Position numbers and translations under genes: made by a program
Shown: positions 22,498 through 34,500 of the stretch, in pieces
How positions within the stretch are numbered: the first letter of the stretch is position 1
Layout: each line of letters starts with the position of its first letter
Assembly: GCF_947179165.1 (NCBI RefSeq)
Contig: NC_077240.1
Location: 27,198,001-27,262,000 of the forward strand
Direction of reading: 5' to 3'
From: Solanum dulcamara
Taxonomy: Eukaryota > Streptophyta > Magnoliopsida > Solanales > Solanaceae
DNA length: 64,000 nucleotides
Notes under the pieces: generated by a model
What the model saw: only the letters and a program-made list of their open reading frames with translations
Database searches by the model: none
What the model was told of the DNA's origin: nothing

Positions 22498-24959
22498 TGT
22501 AACACCCCTCAAAAAAAAAATTCGTAAGATTCGGACCCTTCTTATATTCGTGTAGGGTCTAACTCAATTATTTTGAAGTATGTGCTTGAGTTAAGATGAG
22601 TTCCCAAGTAATTGAAGAGTGTTGGAGGTGATGTGGGGTCATAGAGGACCCCTAGGACCAAGCTAAGTCCAAAAAGGTTCGTCGTGGCTAAGCTTTAGGA
22701 TGAGTTTGTACGAGGGGCCGACTTCCAACAACCCTATCTTTTGAAAAACGACAGTCTGGGTGGCCCATGATCTATTAAATTAAAGTTCATCGAGTCTTCT
22801 TTCCAATGCCACCAAGAATGTAATTTTGGAGTGCGGAGTCAAAAGATATGACGATCCTAAGACGAACTAGCACGGCAGGAATTTCATTTTTTGCCTGGGT
22901 TGCAACTGCTGGGGAAATGGCCTTGGCGCTGTAAGGGCACGACGCGCCACTATCGCGCCAGAAACATGCCTCAGTAGTTTGGTCCTTGGCACGACACGCC
23001 ACTAAAAGTTATGCAGGGTTTTTCAGGCCAAATTTCCAGAACCCAGAAAATATGGCCTTGGCGCTGTAAGGGCGCGACGCGCCACTATCGCGCCAGAAAC
23101 ATGCCTCAGTAGTTTGGTCTCTGGCGCGGTGCGCCACTACGAGGTGTTCAAGTTTTAGGTGTAATCGGCCTGGCGCTGCAATGGCGCGACGCGCCACTAT
23201 CGCGCCAGGAGCATTTTCAGCCTATTTTTCAGAACTTTTGAGGAGGGGCAATTTGGAAATTCACCCAAATTATATATGTATCATTCTTGACCAATTTGGG
23301 AACACATTTTCAGCCCTTACTCTCTCTCTCTAAAAGCCCTAGAAATCTCTCTCTCTCTCTCTTTCTTCTTCTTTTTCTTCTTCTCTATTTCCAACAAGGA
23401 ATTGTTCCAAGAGCTTCAAGACCTCAAGCTTCCATTGAAGACCCAACAACAAGGTTTTTTCAAGCATCTATTCTAAGGTATGTAAGGCTATCCAAAATAT
23501 GGGTTGAGTCCACCTATGTGCCCTACTCTTGCTTTGAGGTTAGATGTCCATGAAAATGGAGTTTCTTGGTATGGTTCATGTTTGAATGAGTTTTGCCCCC
23601 TATTTATTTGATGCTATATGTGTTGATGTGTTGAGCTAAGAAGTTCCTAAAACCTTCATGTTAAAATGAGTTGATAGAGATGACTTGTTATTACGTTTTG
23701 TTGATCTCTTTAGCCATGTGATTAGGTTGCTTAAGTCATTTTCCTTAAATGTGTTATTCTACTTAAATTGTTGAGCTAAAGTCATAGAATTGTGATGAGT
23801 CTTGAGGAGATGTCAAAAATGCTTACCTAAATGAGGCTTGGTTGAGTTAATTGGAGGATAGAATTGATGAGTGGACGAGGTCCTAAATGGGGCTTGCCAT
23901 TATAACTTAATTAAGTTAAAATAAGAACAGAGTTGATGAGTTGGAAATGTCCCACATGAAACTAGCCGTGAGGGCTTGTTTGAGATGATTGGAGGAAGTT
24001 TTATGAGCATGGAGTCATGAGAGGAGTATCGAGCACCGAAGCGGGTAAGAGTATAGTCCGTACTCGAACCCCAGAAACTACGCCACCAATGTAGGTAGGG
24101 ATGGAATCATTAAATTCGGATGCTTCCCATGGGATCGAACTATTAAAGTCAGATGTTTCCCATTTTATTATCTTAAAATTATAAGACTTGACTAATCGAT
24201 GGTATCCATGATTAGGGAGGCGTTCATGCTCTGGCAAGGTATAGACGGACGTGGCAATAATGTCTGATTGTTGTACTATCACCGGCTCATAGGTGATGGT
24301 TGTCGAATAAGAGAAACTCCCATTTAGGTCTTGATAGTGCTCTGAGTCAGTCGAGTCGAGTGGTTTATGAGTTAGTCCTGTCTAAACTATTCATATTAGA
24401 CTTAGGATATTTGAGTGAGTTATCCTGTGTATATATATATGAGTTGAGGTCCTGAGTTGATATTGATATCTTCTTGATGTTTGTTTCATCTGGCCATTTT
24501 ACATACTCGTACATTCCATGTACTGATGCCATTGGCCTGCATCGTTTTATGATGCAGAGACAGGTATTAGAGATCATCGACCGGCGCTCCGTTGAAGATC
24601 CACATACACTCCCAGCTCATTGGTGAGTCCTCCTAGTTCTTGGAGGATCTTGAGCTCCTTGTATAGTTTCGTTTTATCTCTGTATTTTGATTATTGGTAG
24701 GCATGGGCTGGTCATTGGCACCTTCCAGACTTTGATAGAGGCTTCATAGACTAGAGTGTGGGGAGGTTGGACTATTATTTTTTTGAGTTAAACATGTTTG
24801 GCCTTCGGCCCCCATATTGTAAATAGCATGTTATAATTGAGCCTTTCTTTGAGCATATATGACTGAATGACAGAATGATTGAGTTAGGTGGTTCGCTTGA
24901 AGGTCAGAAATGGCTTTCAAGTGCCGGTCACGTCTAATGTACCCTCCCGGGGCATGATA
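22498..24959 (+). repeat. Tekay 3' LTR (2462 bp)
   Basis: Starts TGTAACACCCCTC after the polypurine tract. The end is set at 24959 by the ATAGT target duplication that follows; the terminal dinucleotide is then TA rather than CA, one transition from canonical. It carries the same GCGC repeat cluster, TATA box and leader as the 5' LTR. Confidence 0.9.
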
Positions 24960-25800
24960 ATAGTGATGACTGGCACTGAGCATGAGATGCTGACCAAGTT
25001 TTTGATGTTCAAGCCACCAATATTTCACGGATTAGAGAACGAGGAGCTTTTGAGTTCATCTTGGATTTTTATTAGAGACTGCACAAGTTGGGCATCGTAC
25101 AGCGGCATGAGGTTGACTTTGTGACATTTTAGCCGGAGAGAGAGGCTAAACAATGGTGGAGAGCTTATGTAGAGTATCGTCCATCAGTTTTGAGTATGAT
25201 TGTCGCATCCTATGAAGCTAAGTTCCATGACTTATTCCATTTTCCTATTCGAATTGTGAACACTGAGGAGGAGAGGATCCGTTTGTATATCAAAGGACTA
25301 AACATTGACTTACATATATTATCTGTGCATCTGACTTCTGCAGACAAGAGTTTTAATAAGGTTTCAGTTTATGTTAAGAGGATCAAAGGAGTTTAACAGG
25401 ATAGGCAGGCCAAGGCTTTGACTAAGAAGCCAAGAATGCGGGTAATTATAGTGTTTCTCACTCTGAGGTTCGAATCAACAGGTATATTCATCTCGCCCGA
25501 TCTAGTCAGTCATACCCGCTTCTATGGGTGGTTATTCAGGTGTTTCGCAACAAATATTGACTCAGGATGGCTCAGGAACCTCTTACTCGTCAGCTAGCAC
25601 ACCATCTCTTGACCGTGCATGTTTTAATTGTGGAGAGCAGGGACACTTCAGAAGGGAATTCCCTCATCTTGTGGACAGTTGATCAGGCACAACATCAGAC
25701 AAAGGCAGTGATATCGGCGGACGAAGGTAATAATGATAAAAGATGTCCACAAGGTAGGTGAGGAAATTTTTTTAGAATCCATGGAGGCCAAGAAAACGGT
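24960..25800 (+). pseudogene. Gypsy-B gag, main part
   Basis: Resumes after the Tekay target duplication in the frame left at 14922. Readable gag: MTGTEHEMLTKFLMFKP (from about 24969), REAKQWWRAYVEYRPS (about 25143), then MIVASYEAKFHDL, TEEERIRLYIKGLN and DKSFNKVSVYVKRIKG to 25396. A zinc knuckle follows near 25620 (CFNCGEQGHFRREF), in which the last cysteine is lost. Several frameshifts and stops interrupt it. This is the WWR-containing gag core typical of Ty3/gypsy elements in Solanaceae-like genomes. Confidence 0.8.
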
Positions 25801-25899
25801 AATCCAGGTAGAGGAGCGGTATAATCGGATAGAGGGGTTGCCCGTAATGATGATAAAGCATAGTGCTACGCTTTCTGAGATAGGAATGAGGTTGATGCA

Positions 25900-26786
25900 T
25901 CGGATGCATTAATCACAAGTATTATTCTTGTCTGTGATTGGATGGCTACTGTCTTATTTGATCTGGGTTCTACTTATTCGTACATATATCTATTAAGTTT
26001 ACTTTGAGTCTTTACTTGATATGTGAAATTATTGATGCTCATGTTTATGTTTCTACCCCACTTGGAGAGTCTATAGTTGTTACCCATGTGTACCATTTGT
26101 GCTCTATTTTATTTTTTGGTTTCTATACTTGGGTGGATCTGATCATATTGGATATCGTGGATTTTGATGTGATCTTAGGAATTACTTGGTTGTACCCCTA
26201 TTATGTTTTGCTTAACTATAATGCTATGATTGTGACTCTGGTGATCCCGGATAGGGAAAGATTAGAGTGGAAAAAGGTGTACAAGCCTAAGCCAGTAAAG
26301 ATCATAACCTTCATTTGAGCTAGAAGTCTAGTGGGGCAGGGTTGTTTGGCTTATTTGGCTCATCTTCAGAATGTTAATACAGAGTCCCTGCCATTGTCCC
26401 TATAGTTTCATAATTTAAGGAGATGTTTCTTACAGATTTGCCCAGCATGCCTCTGGATAGGGATATAGATTTTTCTATTGACTTGGAACTAGGCACTCAC
26501 CCAATTTCTATTCCTCCCTATCGATTGAACAGGGTTACCATCTGAAATATCGTTGCTTCATATAGATGATTTGTTTGACCAGTTGCAGGGTGCTTCAGAC
26601 TTTTCTAAGATTGATCTAAGGTCAGGCTATCATCAGTTAAAGATTAGACCTGAGGATGTACCTAAAACGGCGTTCAAAACTCGATATGGGCATTATGAGT
26701 TCTTGGTATTAATGTCGTTGGGTTGATTAATGTGCTCGTAGCCTTTATGAGTTTAATGAATGGGGTGTTCAAACCATTGTTGGATT
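25900..26786 (+). pseudogene. Gypsy-B protease and truncated reverse transcriptase
   Basis: Protease-region pieces run from about 25940 (LFDLGSTYSY) to about 26290 (VDFDVILGITWLYPYY, ERLEWKKVYKPKPVK). After a stop at about 26316, RT begins with HPISIPPYR (about 26494). It then jumps straight to the sequence that normally follows some 55 residues later (LN, VTI) and continues with [18 protein letters not shown] and [10 protein letters not shown] to about 26710. The element ends within RT near 26786, where eIF3g-like sequence begins. No RNase H, integrase or 3' LTR follows. Confidence 0.75.
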
Positions 26787-26999
26787 CCTTCGTGAAAGAT
26801 GTGCTTATTTGTTGGAGTTGTTCCGTCACTTTGGTCATGCCAAACGAGCGTATGTTGCGATTGATCAAGTGAGCAAAGATTTGATTTTGTCAACTTTGTC
26901 GACAGAGAAGATGTTGAGAGGGCCATAAACATGTTCAATGGTTATGGTTATGACAACCTCATCCTTAGACTTGAATGGGTTGCTCCGAGAGCTACTTAG
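26787..26999 (+). pseudogene. eIF3G: 5'-truncated eIF3g (RRM, C-terminal end) retro-copy or captured fragment
   Basis: Two overlapping frames read as the end of plant translation initiation factor 3 subunit G, an RNA-recognition-motif protein. Pieces are LELFRHFGHAKRAYVAIDQ (26812-26868), then FDFVNFVDREDVERAIN and MFNGYGYDNLILRLEW, ending APRAT and TAG at 26997-26999. RNP1 (normally GFGFVNF) is damaged: a small out-of-frame deletion sits near 26879 and the glycine next to the first phenylalanine is lost. No intron is visible across about 190 bp and the 5' part is missing, as in a processed, 5'-truncated copy. It abuts dead gypsy RT with no recognisable boundary repeat. Identification is from memory of the conserved eIF3g C-terminus. 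It cannot encode a working factor. Confidence 0.7.
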
Positions 27000-27783
27000 T
27001 GTGTTCTTTCCTTGACTAATACCATGTTTAATGTACCAAAAAGTGTAAGTATTTCAATAGTTATGGAGTCATAGATCTTTTCTAAATAAAATTATCCATT
27101 CAAATTCCCAATCCATATGTTATTTGCTAGGCTCTGGGATATAAATCCTATTTAGTCAAGAAGTCCTGTTTTATATGTCATCGAATTTAATATTTGTATG
27201 AGGCTGTTGCAAAGATCGAATTTCTATAACTTAATTGTTAAGAAGTTGTTTCCATGATATCCTATTTATTAGTAGTAGGAAAAGTCGAAGGGATAGGTAT
27301 CAATTTCAAAAGTTTTGGTGTATATGTAGTATTACGTGTATCTTAATACTTAGCAGCGATTTGATCAATTTTTTTCAATCACAAAACTAATAATAATGTA
27401 GAGCTTTTGTATGCAAAATTAATTTTTACTTAAAATTGATTGTACCACATGAATTCACACCACAAGATTTCTTACTTCGAACAATATTTTGTAACGTTGC
27501 CTATTAGTTACAATTGGGAATTTACTCCAAATAATTTATCCGTTCCATGATTGAGATAGTGATTTTTCGTTGATAGACTCCAATATGTACTAGAGGCAAA
27601 AATAAAAGAGATATTTTATGATACATCTCATGAATAAAATTTGTGTGCACATGTCCTTGCACACAAATTGGCTAATCTATGCCTATATTATATTAAAAGA
27701 AAAATGTTGATTGAACTTTTTGTCATATATTAAAAGACTATTCTTTAGATCATATCCTTTTTTCCTTCTTTTTACCATATAGT

Positions 27784-27913
27784 TTCTTTTTACCATATAT
27801 ATTATGAATCTTTAGATAATATCCTTTTTTCCTTCTTTTTTTTTCAAATTATTATTATTTTAACTTTTATAATATTTAAAATTAAAGATTCATAATATAT
27901 ATGGTAAAAAGAA
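27784..27913. repeat. Perfect 30-bp inverted repeat with a 70-bp loop
   Basis: Left arm 27784-27813 (begins TTCTTTTTACCATATATATT) and right arm 27884-27913 are exact reverse complements. They could form a long hairpin in DNA or RNA. It may be a small MITE core or a chance fold-back formed from a repeated AT-rich block. No target duplication was found. Confidence 0.8.
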
Positions 27914-29472
27914 TATATGGTAAGTAGTATTAGAAGAATTAGTATTTAAGGAATTCTAAAATATATGATAGCAATAAAATATATCAAAAAAAATACGGTA
28001 AGAGAAAAATATTAAGTATTGAATAGATCACATAACGTGATTTGCACTTTTATTAATTGATCCCCAACTTTTATTTTAGTTAAACACTAATCATGATGAT
28101 TAGAGAGTATTTGGTGTCAATAAATATATTTTATCCTTAATAATTTAAAATTAACTATGTTGATAAAGTAAACAACAGTAGAATCCTAACACTTAGTGGC
28201 ACTATTTTTAACAAAGTAAACAATATGAGGAGTCTTAACACTACCATATAAGAGTCGATCTTATTCTTAACACTACTATGATTCCTATTTTTGGCAAGAT
28301 AATAGCTAGAAACTTTCAAATTAACCATTTTTGTCCATTCCAAATTCTAAATTATGGTAAATCACCACCGCTAAGAGGTATTCTAATTTTTAATAAATTC
28401 TAATAGGGGATACAATCTATATATATAAATATATATATTGGCTGTGACAATTGATTTTTTCCCTTCAACAATGGTTATTGCCATGTTTTCCGTTACTACA
28501 AAATATGGTATGATTCGCTTTTGATTTTGCATAAACAATTGTCTATATGAATCTATTTTGGTGATACGTGTGTCTATTTATTTAACTTTATATAAATCTA
28601 AGTGTTTATTTAAGTACATCCAAAGTTAGAGACATAAATGTTAGCTAAAATCAAGTTAAAGAGCATGTTTATATATTATGCCTATGGAAAAACACTATGA
28701 AAATAGAATGGGTGAAAGGGGTCACGTATAGGATGGTCAATTGTTTAATTTGGGTTGTGGTGTCATTGGGAGGTGGGGAAGGGGATCTTGTAATAAGGGG
28801 GACATAAAAATCGAAGAATTGAAAATCAAATTAATCCGAATAGAATTAATTTGATTTGATTTTGAAATTTTAAAGAAAATTTGATATTCAATTCAATTAT
28901 CGATTTTAGAAGTTTGATTCTTTGATTTAACCAAAATTTTCATGTTTGAAGTTGTTGTACGGTGTATGCTTCATTGCTTTGGTTGTCGTATTATTTGATT
29001 GTTGTTGTTGTTTCTTTCTATATTATTTTCTATGAGATTTCTTTACTACTTATTTCCTTTTGCTATTATTTTTGATATGTTTTACTTGAGTGGAGAGTCT
29101 AATTGAAACAACTTCTCTATCTTCACAGGGTAAGGATAAAGTTATAATTTTTTCAAAATTATGTACTCAATGATATGAGTTACACACATAGTAATTTGTT
29201 CAATTTATATATATTTTTATAAATTAGTGCAATACACACATGCAAAACACTCATACACTAAACTAGTTACTACTAATAATAACAAGGGAAAAGAACACTT
29301 ATACCCCATAAAGGAAAAGTATTTACCCTTAAATGCTCCATTACTTCCATACCCTCTTTTTATTTTAAAATGACATAAATTTATTTTAAAATTCGCGACT
29401 CCTTGTGAATCTTCCAAGATGTTATGGAATTTTCAAGATGCCTCCAAAGCGTGCTGACGTCAGTGTCCACCC

Positions 29473-29577
29473 TATATGATACCGATGAGGTATCAATATA
29501 TCGACGGAGTATCACAGAGAATTAAGTTTAGTCCTATATGATACCGATATGGTATCAATATACCAATGGAGTATCAC
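29473..29577. repeat. Tandem pair with internal dyad (TGATACC...GGTATCA)
   Basis: Two 45-bp units (29473-29517 and 29533-29577) start CCTATATGATACCGAT and end GAGTATCAC, 60 bp apart. Each contains a 7-bp-arm palindrome around GATGA or GATAT. No function is known to me. Confidence 0.75.
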
Positions 29578-29740
29578 AAAAAAAAATATTTTCTACTAAT
29601 TTAGAGTTAAATAAATATGATGGATTTGACATTCACGTGTGTTGCACGTGCATATATCAAAACTAATCATTTTAAATCTAACAATTGAGTTGCAATAGTT
29701 GAGAAAATTGGAGCACTTGTGCAAACATAACATAATAGGT

Positions 29741-30662
29741 AGGAGTGTACCTGGATCAGATTGGTCCGAATTTTTTAAATATCAAATCAAATTATTTGTG
29801 TCGCATTTTTAAATTTATAAGTCAAACCAAATTAATAAAATTTGGATTTTTCAACCTCGAAGTTTTTCGAGTATTTAGGATATTTGGGTTTTTCAGATTT
29901 TTTTGGTAAAGTATTCATACAAATATATAGTTAACTTGTGCTTCAAATATTTCTTTAGTCCTACTAAAATACAGGTGTTTCTTAAGAAAATAATACAAAT
30001 CATGACACTAAAATATTCAACAAAAAGTAAAATTGAAATCGAATAAAACAAATATTGTAAATTAATAAGTCATAATGAAAATAATCATAATTTAAAAGTA
30101 CTAAATCATACTAAAATAAGTCTAATAAGTACTAATTACATGACTAAACATGAAAAGAAAAACTAAAATTAGGTTATGTATTTTAATTGTCCAAACCAAT
30201 GTAAAACTAAAGAACAAATATCCAGCATTATTGTTATTCTTAGTGTTGAATTGATTTTTTTTTTGTTAGCATTAATATTGATTTGATTTTTATTTGAGCT
30301 TTATTAGAGTTACTCATATATATGGTCTATAACTTTTATTGGACTATTCAAAATTCTAAGTCTCAAACTTGAAATAATATATTAAAAGATAAAAACTATG
30401 AAAAAGTAAAAGAAGTATTTATAAATTATATCAAACTAAATACTTTTATGTATAAAATAAATTTTAAAAATTATATATATAATGTCGAGTTGGTTTGGTT
30501 TTGGTTGATTTTTTAGTTAAAACCAAACCCAACTCAAGAATAATCAGGGTTTTTTCCAACAACAAGCCAAGTCAAACCAAATCAAAATTAAGATTTTTTT
30601 TTCTTTCGATTTGACTCGATTGGCGATTTGATGCGGTTATCGATTAGATTTGGTTAACCCCT
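29741..30662. repeat. Possible non-autonomous DNA transposon or MITE-like repeat
   Basis: The ends are loosely complementary: AGGAGTGTACCTGGATCAGA at the left, and at the right the complement reads AGGGGTTAACCAAATC. Subterminal CAAACCAAA / TTTGGTTTGG motifs lie near both ends. This style is common in plant hAT-like MITEs. No clear 8-bp target duplication is seen and the middle is featureless AT-rich DNA, so the call is weak. Confidence 0.3.
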
Positions 30663-30733
30663 AATAATATTTATGTTATTAGTTCAAGAAATAGGAAATT
30701 ACATAGAACAGAGGGGCTAAACTAGAATGGTAC

Positions 30734-31518
30734 TTAATCCATAATGGTATCATCGTACTTCGAACATGATGTTTGTTGAAGCTTGAGTGAGGAGCTGAAA
30801 CCTATTTTCTTTCCTGGAAGGTCAAATACCAAGAGGTTCTCTTCCAATTGATGCCCTCCTATTACAATCGATGATCCCCATGTTTGGTCTTGTCCCACAA
30901 ACGCTAAACACATAACTTCCTTACTAACTTGTACCATTGAATTTGTCCCATAAATCCTCCAAAACGCACTCGTCTTGTACAAAACAATATCTATTGCAGG
31001 AACATCTGGTCCAACATTGGTGCTTTTAATGTTTTCAGAACTAAAGCAAGTTCGAAATTGGCTCATAGGAGGAGGCTCTACAAGTGTCACATTCTTCGGA
31101 AGCGCCTTGATGAAAGCAGTTCTAACAGCATCGTAAAAGGTAGAGTGCAAAATTGTGAAAGGTATAGCTGTGCTGATTTTTGTCCCACCAATTCCATTTT
31201 GTTTATTATTAATCGATAGCAATGTTTTATTTAGTGGCACATCTTGCCCTGCGATTCGAATGGATGAAATTTGGAAATAATATTCGTCAGATAGTAGAAA
31301 TGCCCTCTTATTTGTAATTAGTTTGGTGTAGACAAGATCCTTGGAGATGTCGATCTTCTTAGGATTGTAAGCATAATATGGGCCAGAACCGATGAAGATA
31401 ACCCCACGAGAACTTGTAGATGAGCTCAAACACATACCAAACTTCCTGGTAAATCTCGGGTCTAAAGCAAGTTGATTGGGAATGGAAATTAGACTTTCGT
31501 GCCCAAAACCTGCGGCTC
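30734..31518 (-). CDS. EDGP-like gene, exon 2 (C-terminal domain)
   Basis: Encodes residues 173-433, from GAAGFGHESLISIPNQLA to the stop at 30734-30736. The acceptor is TCTCAACAG (AG at 31519-31520) preceded by a T-rich stretch on the minus strand. In-frame upstream of the internal ATG at 31435, the sequence matches the family's GLGR...SLPSQ...RKF region, which argues that the exon begins at 31518 rather than at that ATG. No stop or frameshift inside. Confidence 0.8.
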
Positions 31519-34500
31519 CTGTTGAGACATAACATAATTGAAATCAAAAGATGTCCTTGCTTGAATTGGTTAATCTTTTAAATAAGGGATCAAAAGATGT
31601 CCTTGCTCAAATTCGTCAACCTTTTAAATAAGAGGTCATGTGTTCAAATCTCGTTGTCACTAGTAAACCAAAAAATATCTCCACATGTTTGGCCCATATA
31701 CTCCTCCATTCTATAATTTCTTTTATCATTCTTCCCTAATTCCACCAGGGACAGCTTCCTCCATCAATAACAACTAAGTTTTTCTTGAATTTTGGGGAGG
31801 AGTTTTTAGAGGAGAAAAGAGAAAGCAAATAAGATTTTGTGACACAACAAGGGTGAAGACAAATACTATGGGGAGGTGAGGGTGGGGAAGAGGTGTGGGG
31901 TTAGGGGCGAAGATCATGAGGTGTTTTGGAGAGTGAAACAATATAACGACCAAGCCTATCGTTACTAAAAATATATATGGTAAAGATATACAAATTTCTT
32001 TCATCATAAGACTAGGATTAATTCGTTGGTATACGAGTGCATTAGTTGTGAATTAATATCGTACTATGCTCCTAGCTCAAAGTTGAGTTAAAAGTGTCTT
32101 TCCGATTTAGTTTTAAACTTGAGTTCAAATTAGGGTGAACTTTAAACGACCATATCTCTCAGTCTATAATTCATTAGGTAGCCCATCACTAATTAAATTA
32201 AATTTCTATGAGTCTTCTTTTCAACGCCACTAAATTTGTCTCATTCGGAGTTCGGAGTAAAAAATTATGCCTATTTTACTGAGCACTGTCCGTGCTGGGC
32301 CGCTGGAGCGATATTTGGCCGCCACAGCAGGATTCGATAGGACAGAAGTTATAAAGGGCGTATTTTTATTATCTCATTCTTCTCCTAAGTGCCAAAATAG
32401 ATGAGTGTTACCCTAGAAACCCCCAAGAGGCTTTTCTAGACTTGGAGAGAAGGGAAAAAGAGATTTCTAGTGCAAGAAAGGCTACAACCCATGGATTTCA
32501 GGCCCGTCTCCATAGTTTCTCCCTACGAAAGTCAGGTGTCGTGCTATAATTCTTCTACAATTTCTTGGCGCTCAGGTAAACTAGGTTTTCTCAATTGAGT
32601 AGTTATAAATTTGTTCTCATCGCTTAATATAATGTAGATTGATGGGAGATTTCATGCCTAGGTCTTCGGGCACAGAGTCTGAATGGCTAAATGATTGTCA
32701 ATTATTGTTAGAGTGAGAATGTATGCTGTGGTTCGTGATTATTATGTGAATAGTGATAAAGGTTCAATCTCTGAATGTTAACCGTGGTAAAACTGTTTAG
32801 AAGGGTAATGACCTTTGCGGGATTAAATGTAGAGTATTGTTGGGTTGTTAGGAGATCTTGAGACCTGTGGGTTATGAGTATTGATGTATATAAAGGGATT
32901 TGATTATACCGATAATTGTGTGTGTTTATGTTGATTATTTCTTATGAATTACTTAAGTAATACAAATCATGAAATAAAAGGGTGAATGTGAATGACTTAG
33001 TATTGATAGATCTCATGCCATGAATCTATTTGATTACATATGGATGTAGATTATAATTTAGTCTATATCATAGAGAGACCCTTAATAATGACTCAGTAAT
33101 GTTGTGATGTTTACCATGTATTTAATTATTGTGGTTGGATGATTGATATATTGTTGTGATGGGTTTTCTCAAGACTGTGAAATCCATAATCTTGAACTTG
33201 TTCAACCCAAAACTGATGCCTTAAATAAAGAAGGCTTGATAAAATATTATTAATGAAGAAAAAGATAGAATGAAACTAATGAAATGATTATTTATGAACA
33301 ATTACATGCAATGAGCCTGATTAGTTGATTGTGCAAGTATGAGAACTATTCGTTGTGGACTATGATTGTGTATTGTAATTATGATATTGGATCGAGTGTC
33401 GCATTCCGACACATATATTGGATTGAGTGTCACGTTTCGACATATATATTGGATTGAGTATTGAGTTTTAACATATATAATGGATTGGGTGTCATATTCC
33501 GACACATAATAACTATTAAATCGAGTGTAACACTGACACACTAGCAGTTTGAGTATGGGTTCCATGAGAGAACCATTGTGTGGCTATCATCTGTGAATTG
33601 ATCTTGACTATATATGTGATGATAAAGAAACCGACTCGATTATAATTGAGCATGTTGATCTTGTGTAATAATTGATATGAAAGAACCGAAGGTCTAAGTG
33701 TTATCAAGTTGACTGTTGTATCTGAGATTTACATTGTGAAATTATATATTGATCTAAAATGGTAAATTGATAATCTATCCATGTAATTCCCATTTGGATT
33801 ATGTTGTGGTTGCTAAACTTGTCTGTATCATAGGCATGAGGTCGTGGGTAAATAAGTGGAGAGAAATTGATGCATTGTTAAGAGAAATTAGTGATTTAAA
33901 GTCAGATATTATTGATCTCCTGTGGGCACATATGTTAAAGGAAGAATTTGAAGAGAATTCAGAGCTTTTACCTCCGGATCGGTCTCTCTGGTGGGAGAAA
34001 TCCTTCTCTGGAGAGGCCGTCAGAGCGGGATAGGTCACTCCACAGTGGGCTAGTGTAGTTAAAATACGAGCCTTAGACTACTTAAATGTTTCCCTCTTTC
34101 GAGTGAGATGTTAATTATTTTAGGGCTAGGTGTTGGTGTAAAAGGTAAAGGTAGTAGACTGGTTAGACAAAGTTAATGAGCCCTGTAGTTTAGAAACTCA
34201 TCTATGTAATAGAAGGTCTAGGCTTTGATCTGAATTAGAGTTGACAACAAACCAACTAGAAGGAATGAGAGTTAAGCTTGAACGACTTTAATGAGGTTAA
34301 TGGGAATGACAAGAGTTTGTGCAAAAAGGTTGCTGAATGTATTTTCTTAGGAGCATGCCTTTTCTTGTGGATTTCTTTATATTATGCGTTGGGTATCGAT
34401 TTGATCGATAATGCATACCAGTACATATTATTTGTAATGATACTATTTTTTCTATGCCACTTGACATAGTCTGGTTACAAGGTCAGTGATATTTCATAGA

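Larger units (their letters stand above)
14923..24959 (+). mobile_element. Full-length Ty3/gypsy element, Del/Tekay-type chromovirus
   Basis: Complete 10-kb plus-strand element: 5' LTR 14923-17432, PBS at 17433, one gag-pol frame 17643-22385, polypurine tract before 22498, 3' LTR 22498-24959. It is flanked by a perfect 5-bp target duplication ATAGT (14918-14922 and 24960-24964). Domain order gag, protease, RT, RNase H, integrase plus a C-terminal chromodomain is that of chromoviruses; the long LTRs and the chromodomain sequence suggest the Del/Tekay lineage. The LTRs have diverged by many substitutions and a (TA)n expansion, so the insertion is older than the copia one. The polyprotein has 19 stops but no frameshift. 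Confidence 0.95.
27000..29740. other. AT-rich intergenic region
   Basis: No coding frame, RNA gene or recognisable retroelement domain. It holds a perfect 30-bp inverted repeat (27784-27913), a short direct duplication of a CT-rich segment (27735-27845), poly-AT tracts near 28420-28440, and a tandem pair with internal dyads (29473-29577). The first part may include 3' flank of the eIF3g-like copy. Confidence 0.6.

Noticed and set aside
14918..24964. Second recent insertion inside the Tekay element
   Set aside because: The internal frame is continuous and the LTRs are colinear, so there is no nested insertion.
31359..31547. 62-codon frame overlapping exon 2 of the EDGP-like gene
   Set aside because: Out of frame with the protein; the family similarity is in the neighbouring frame.
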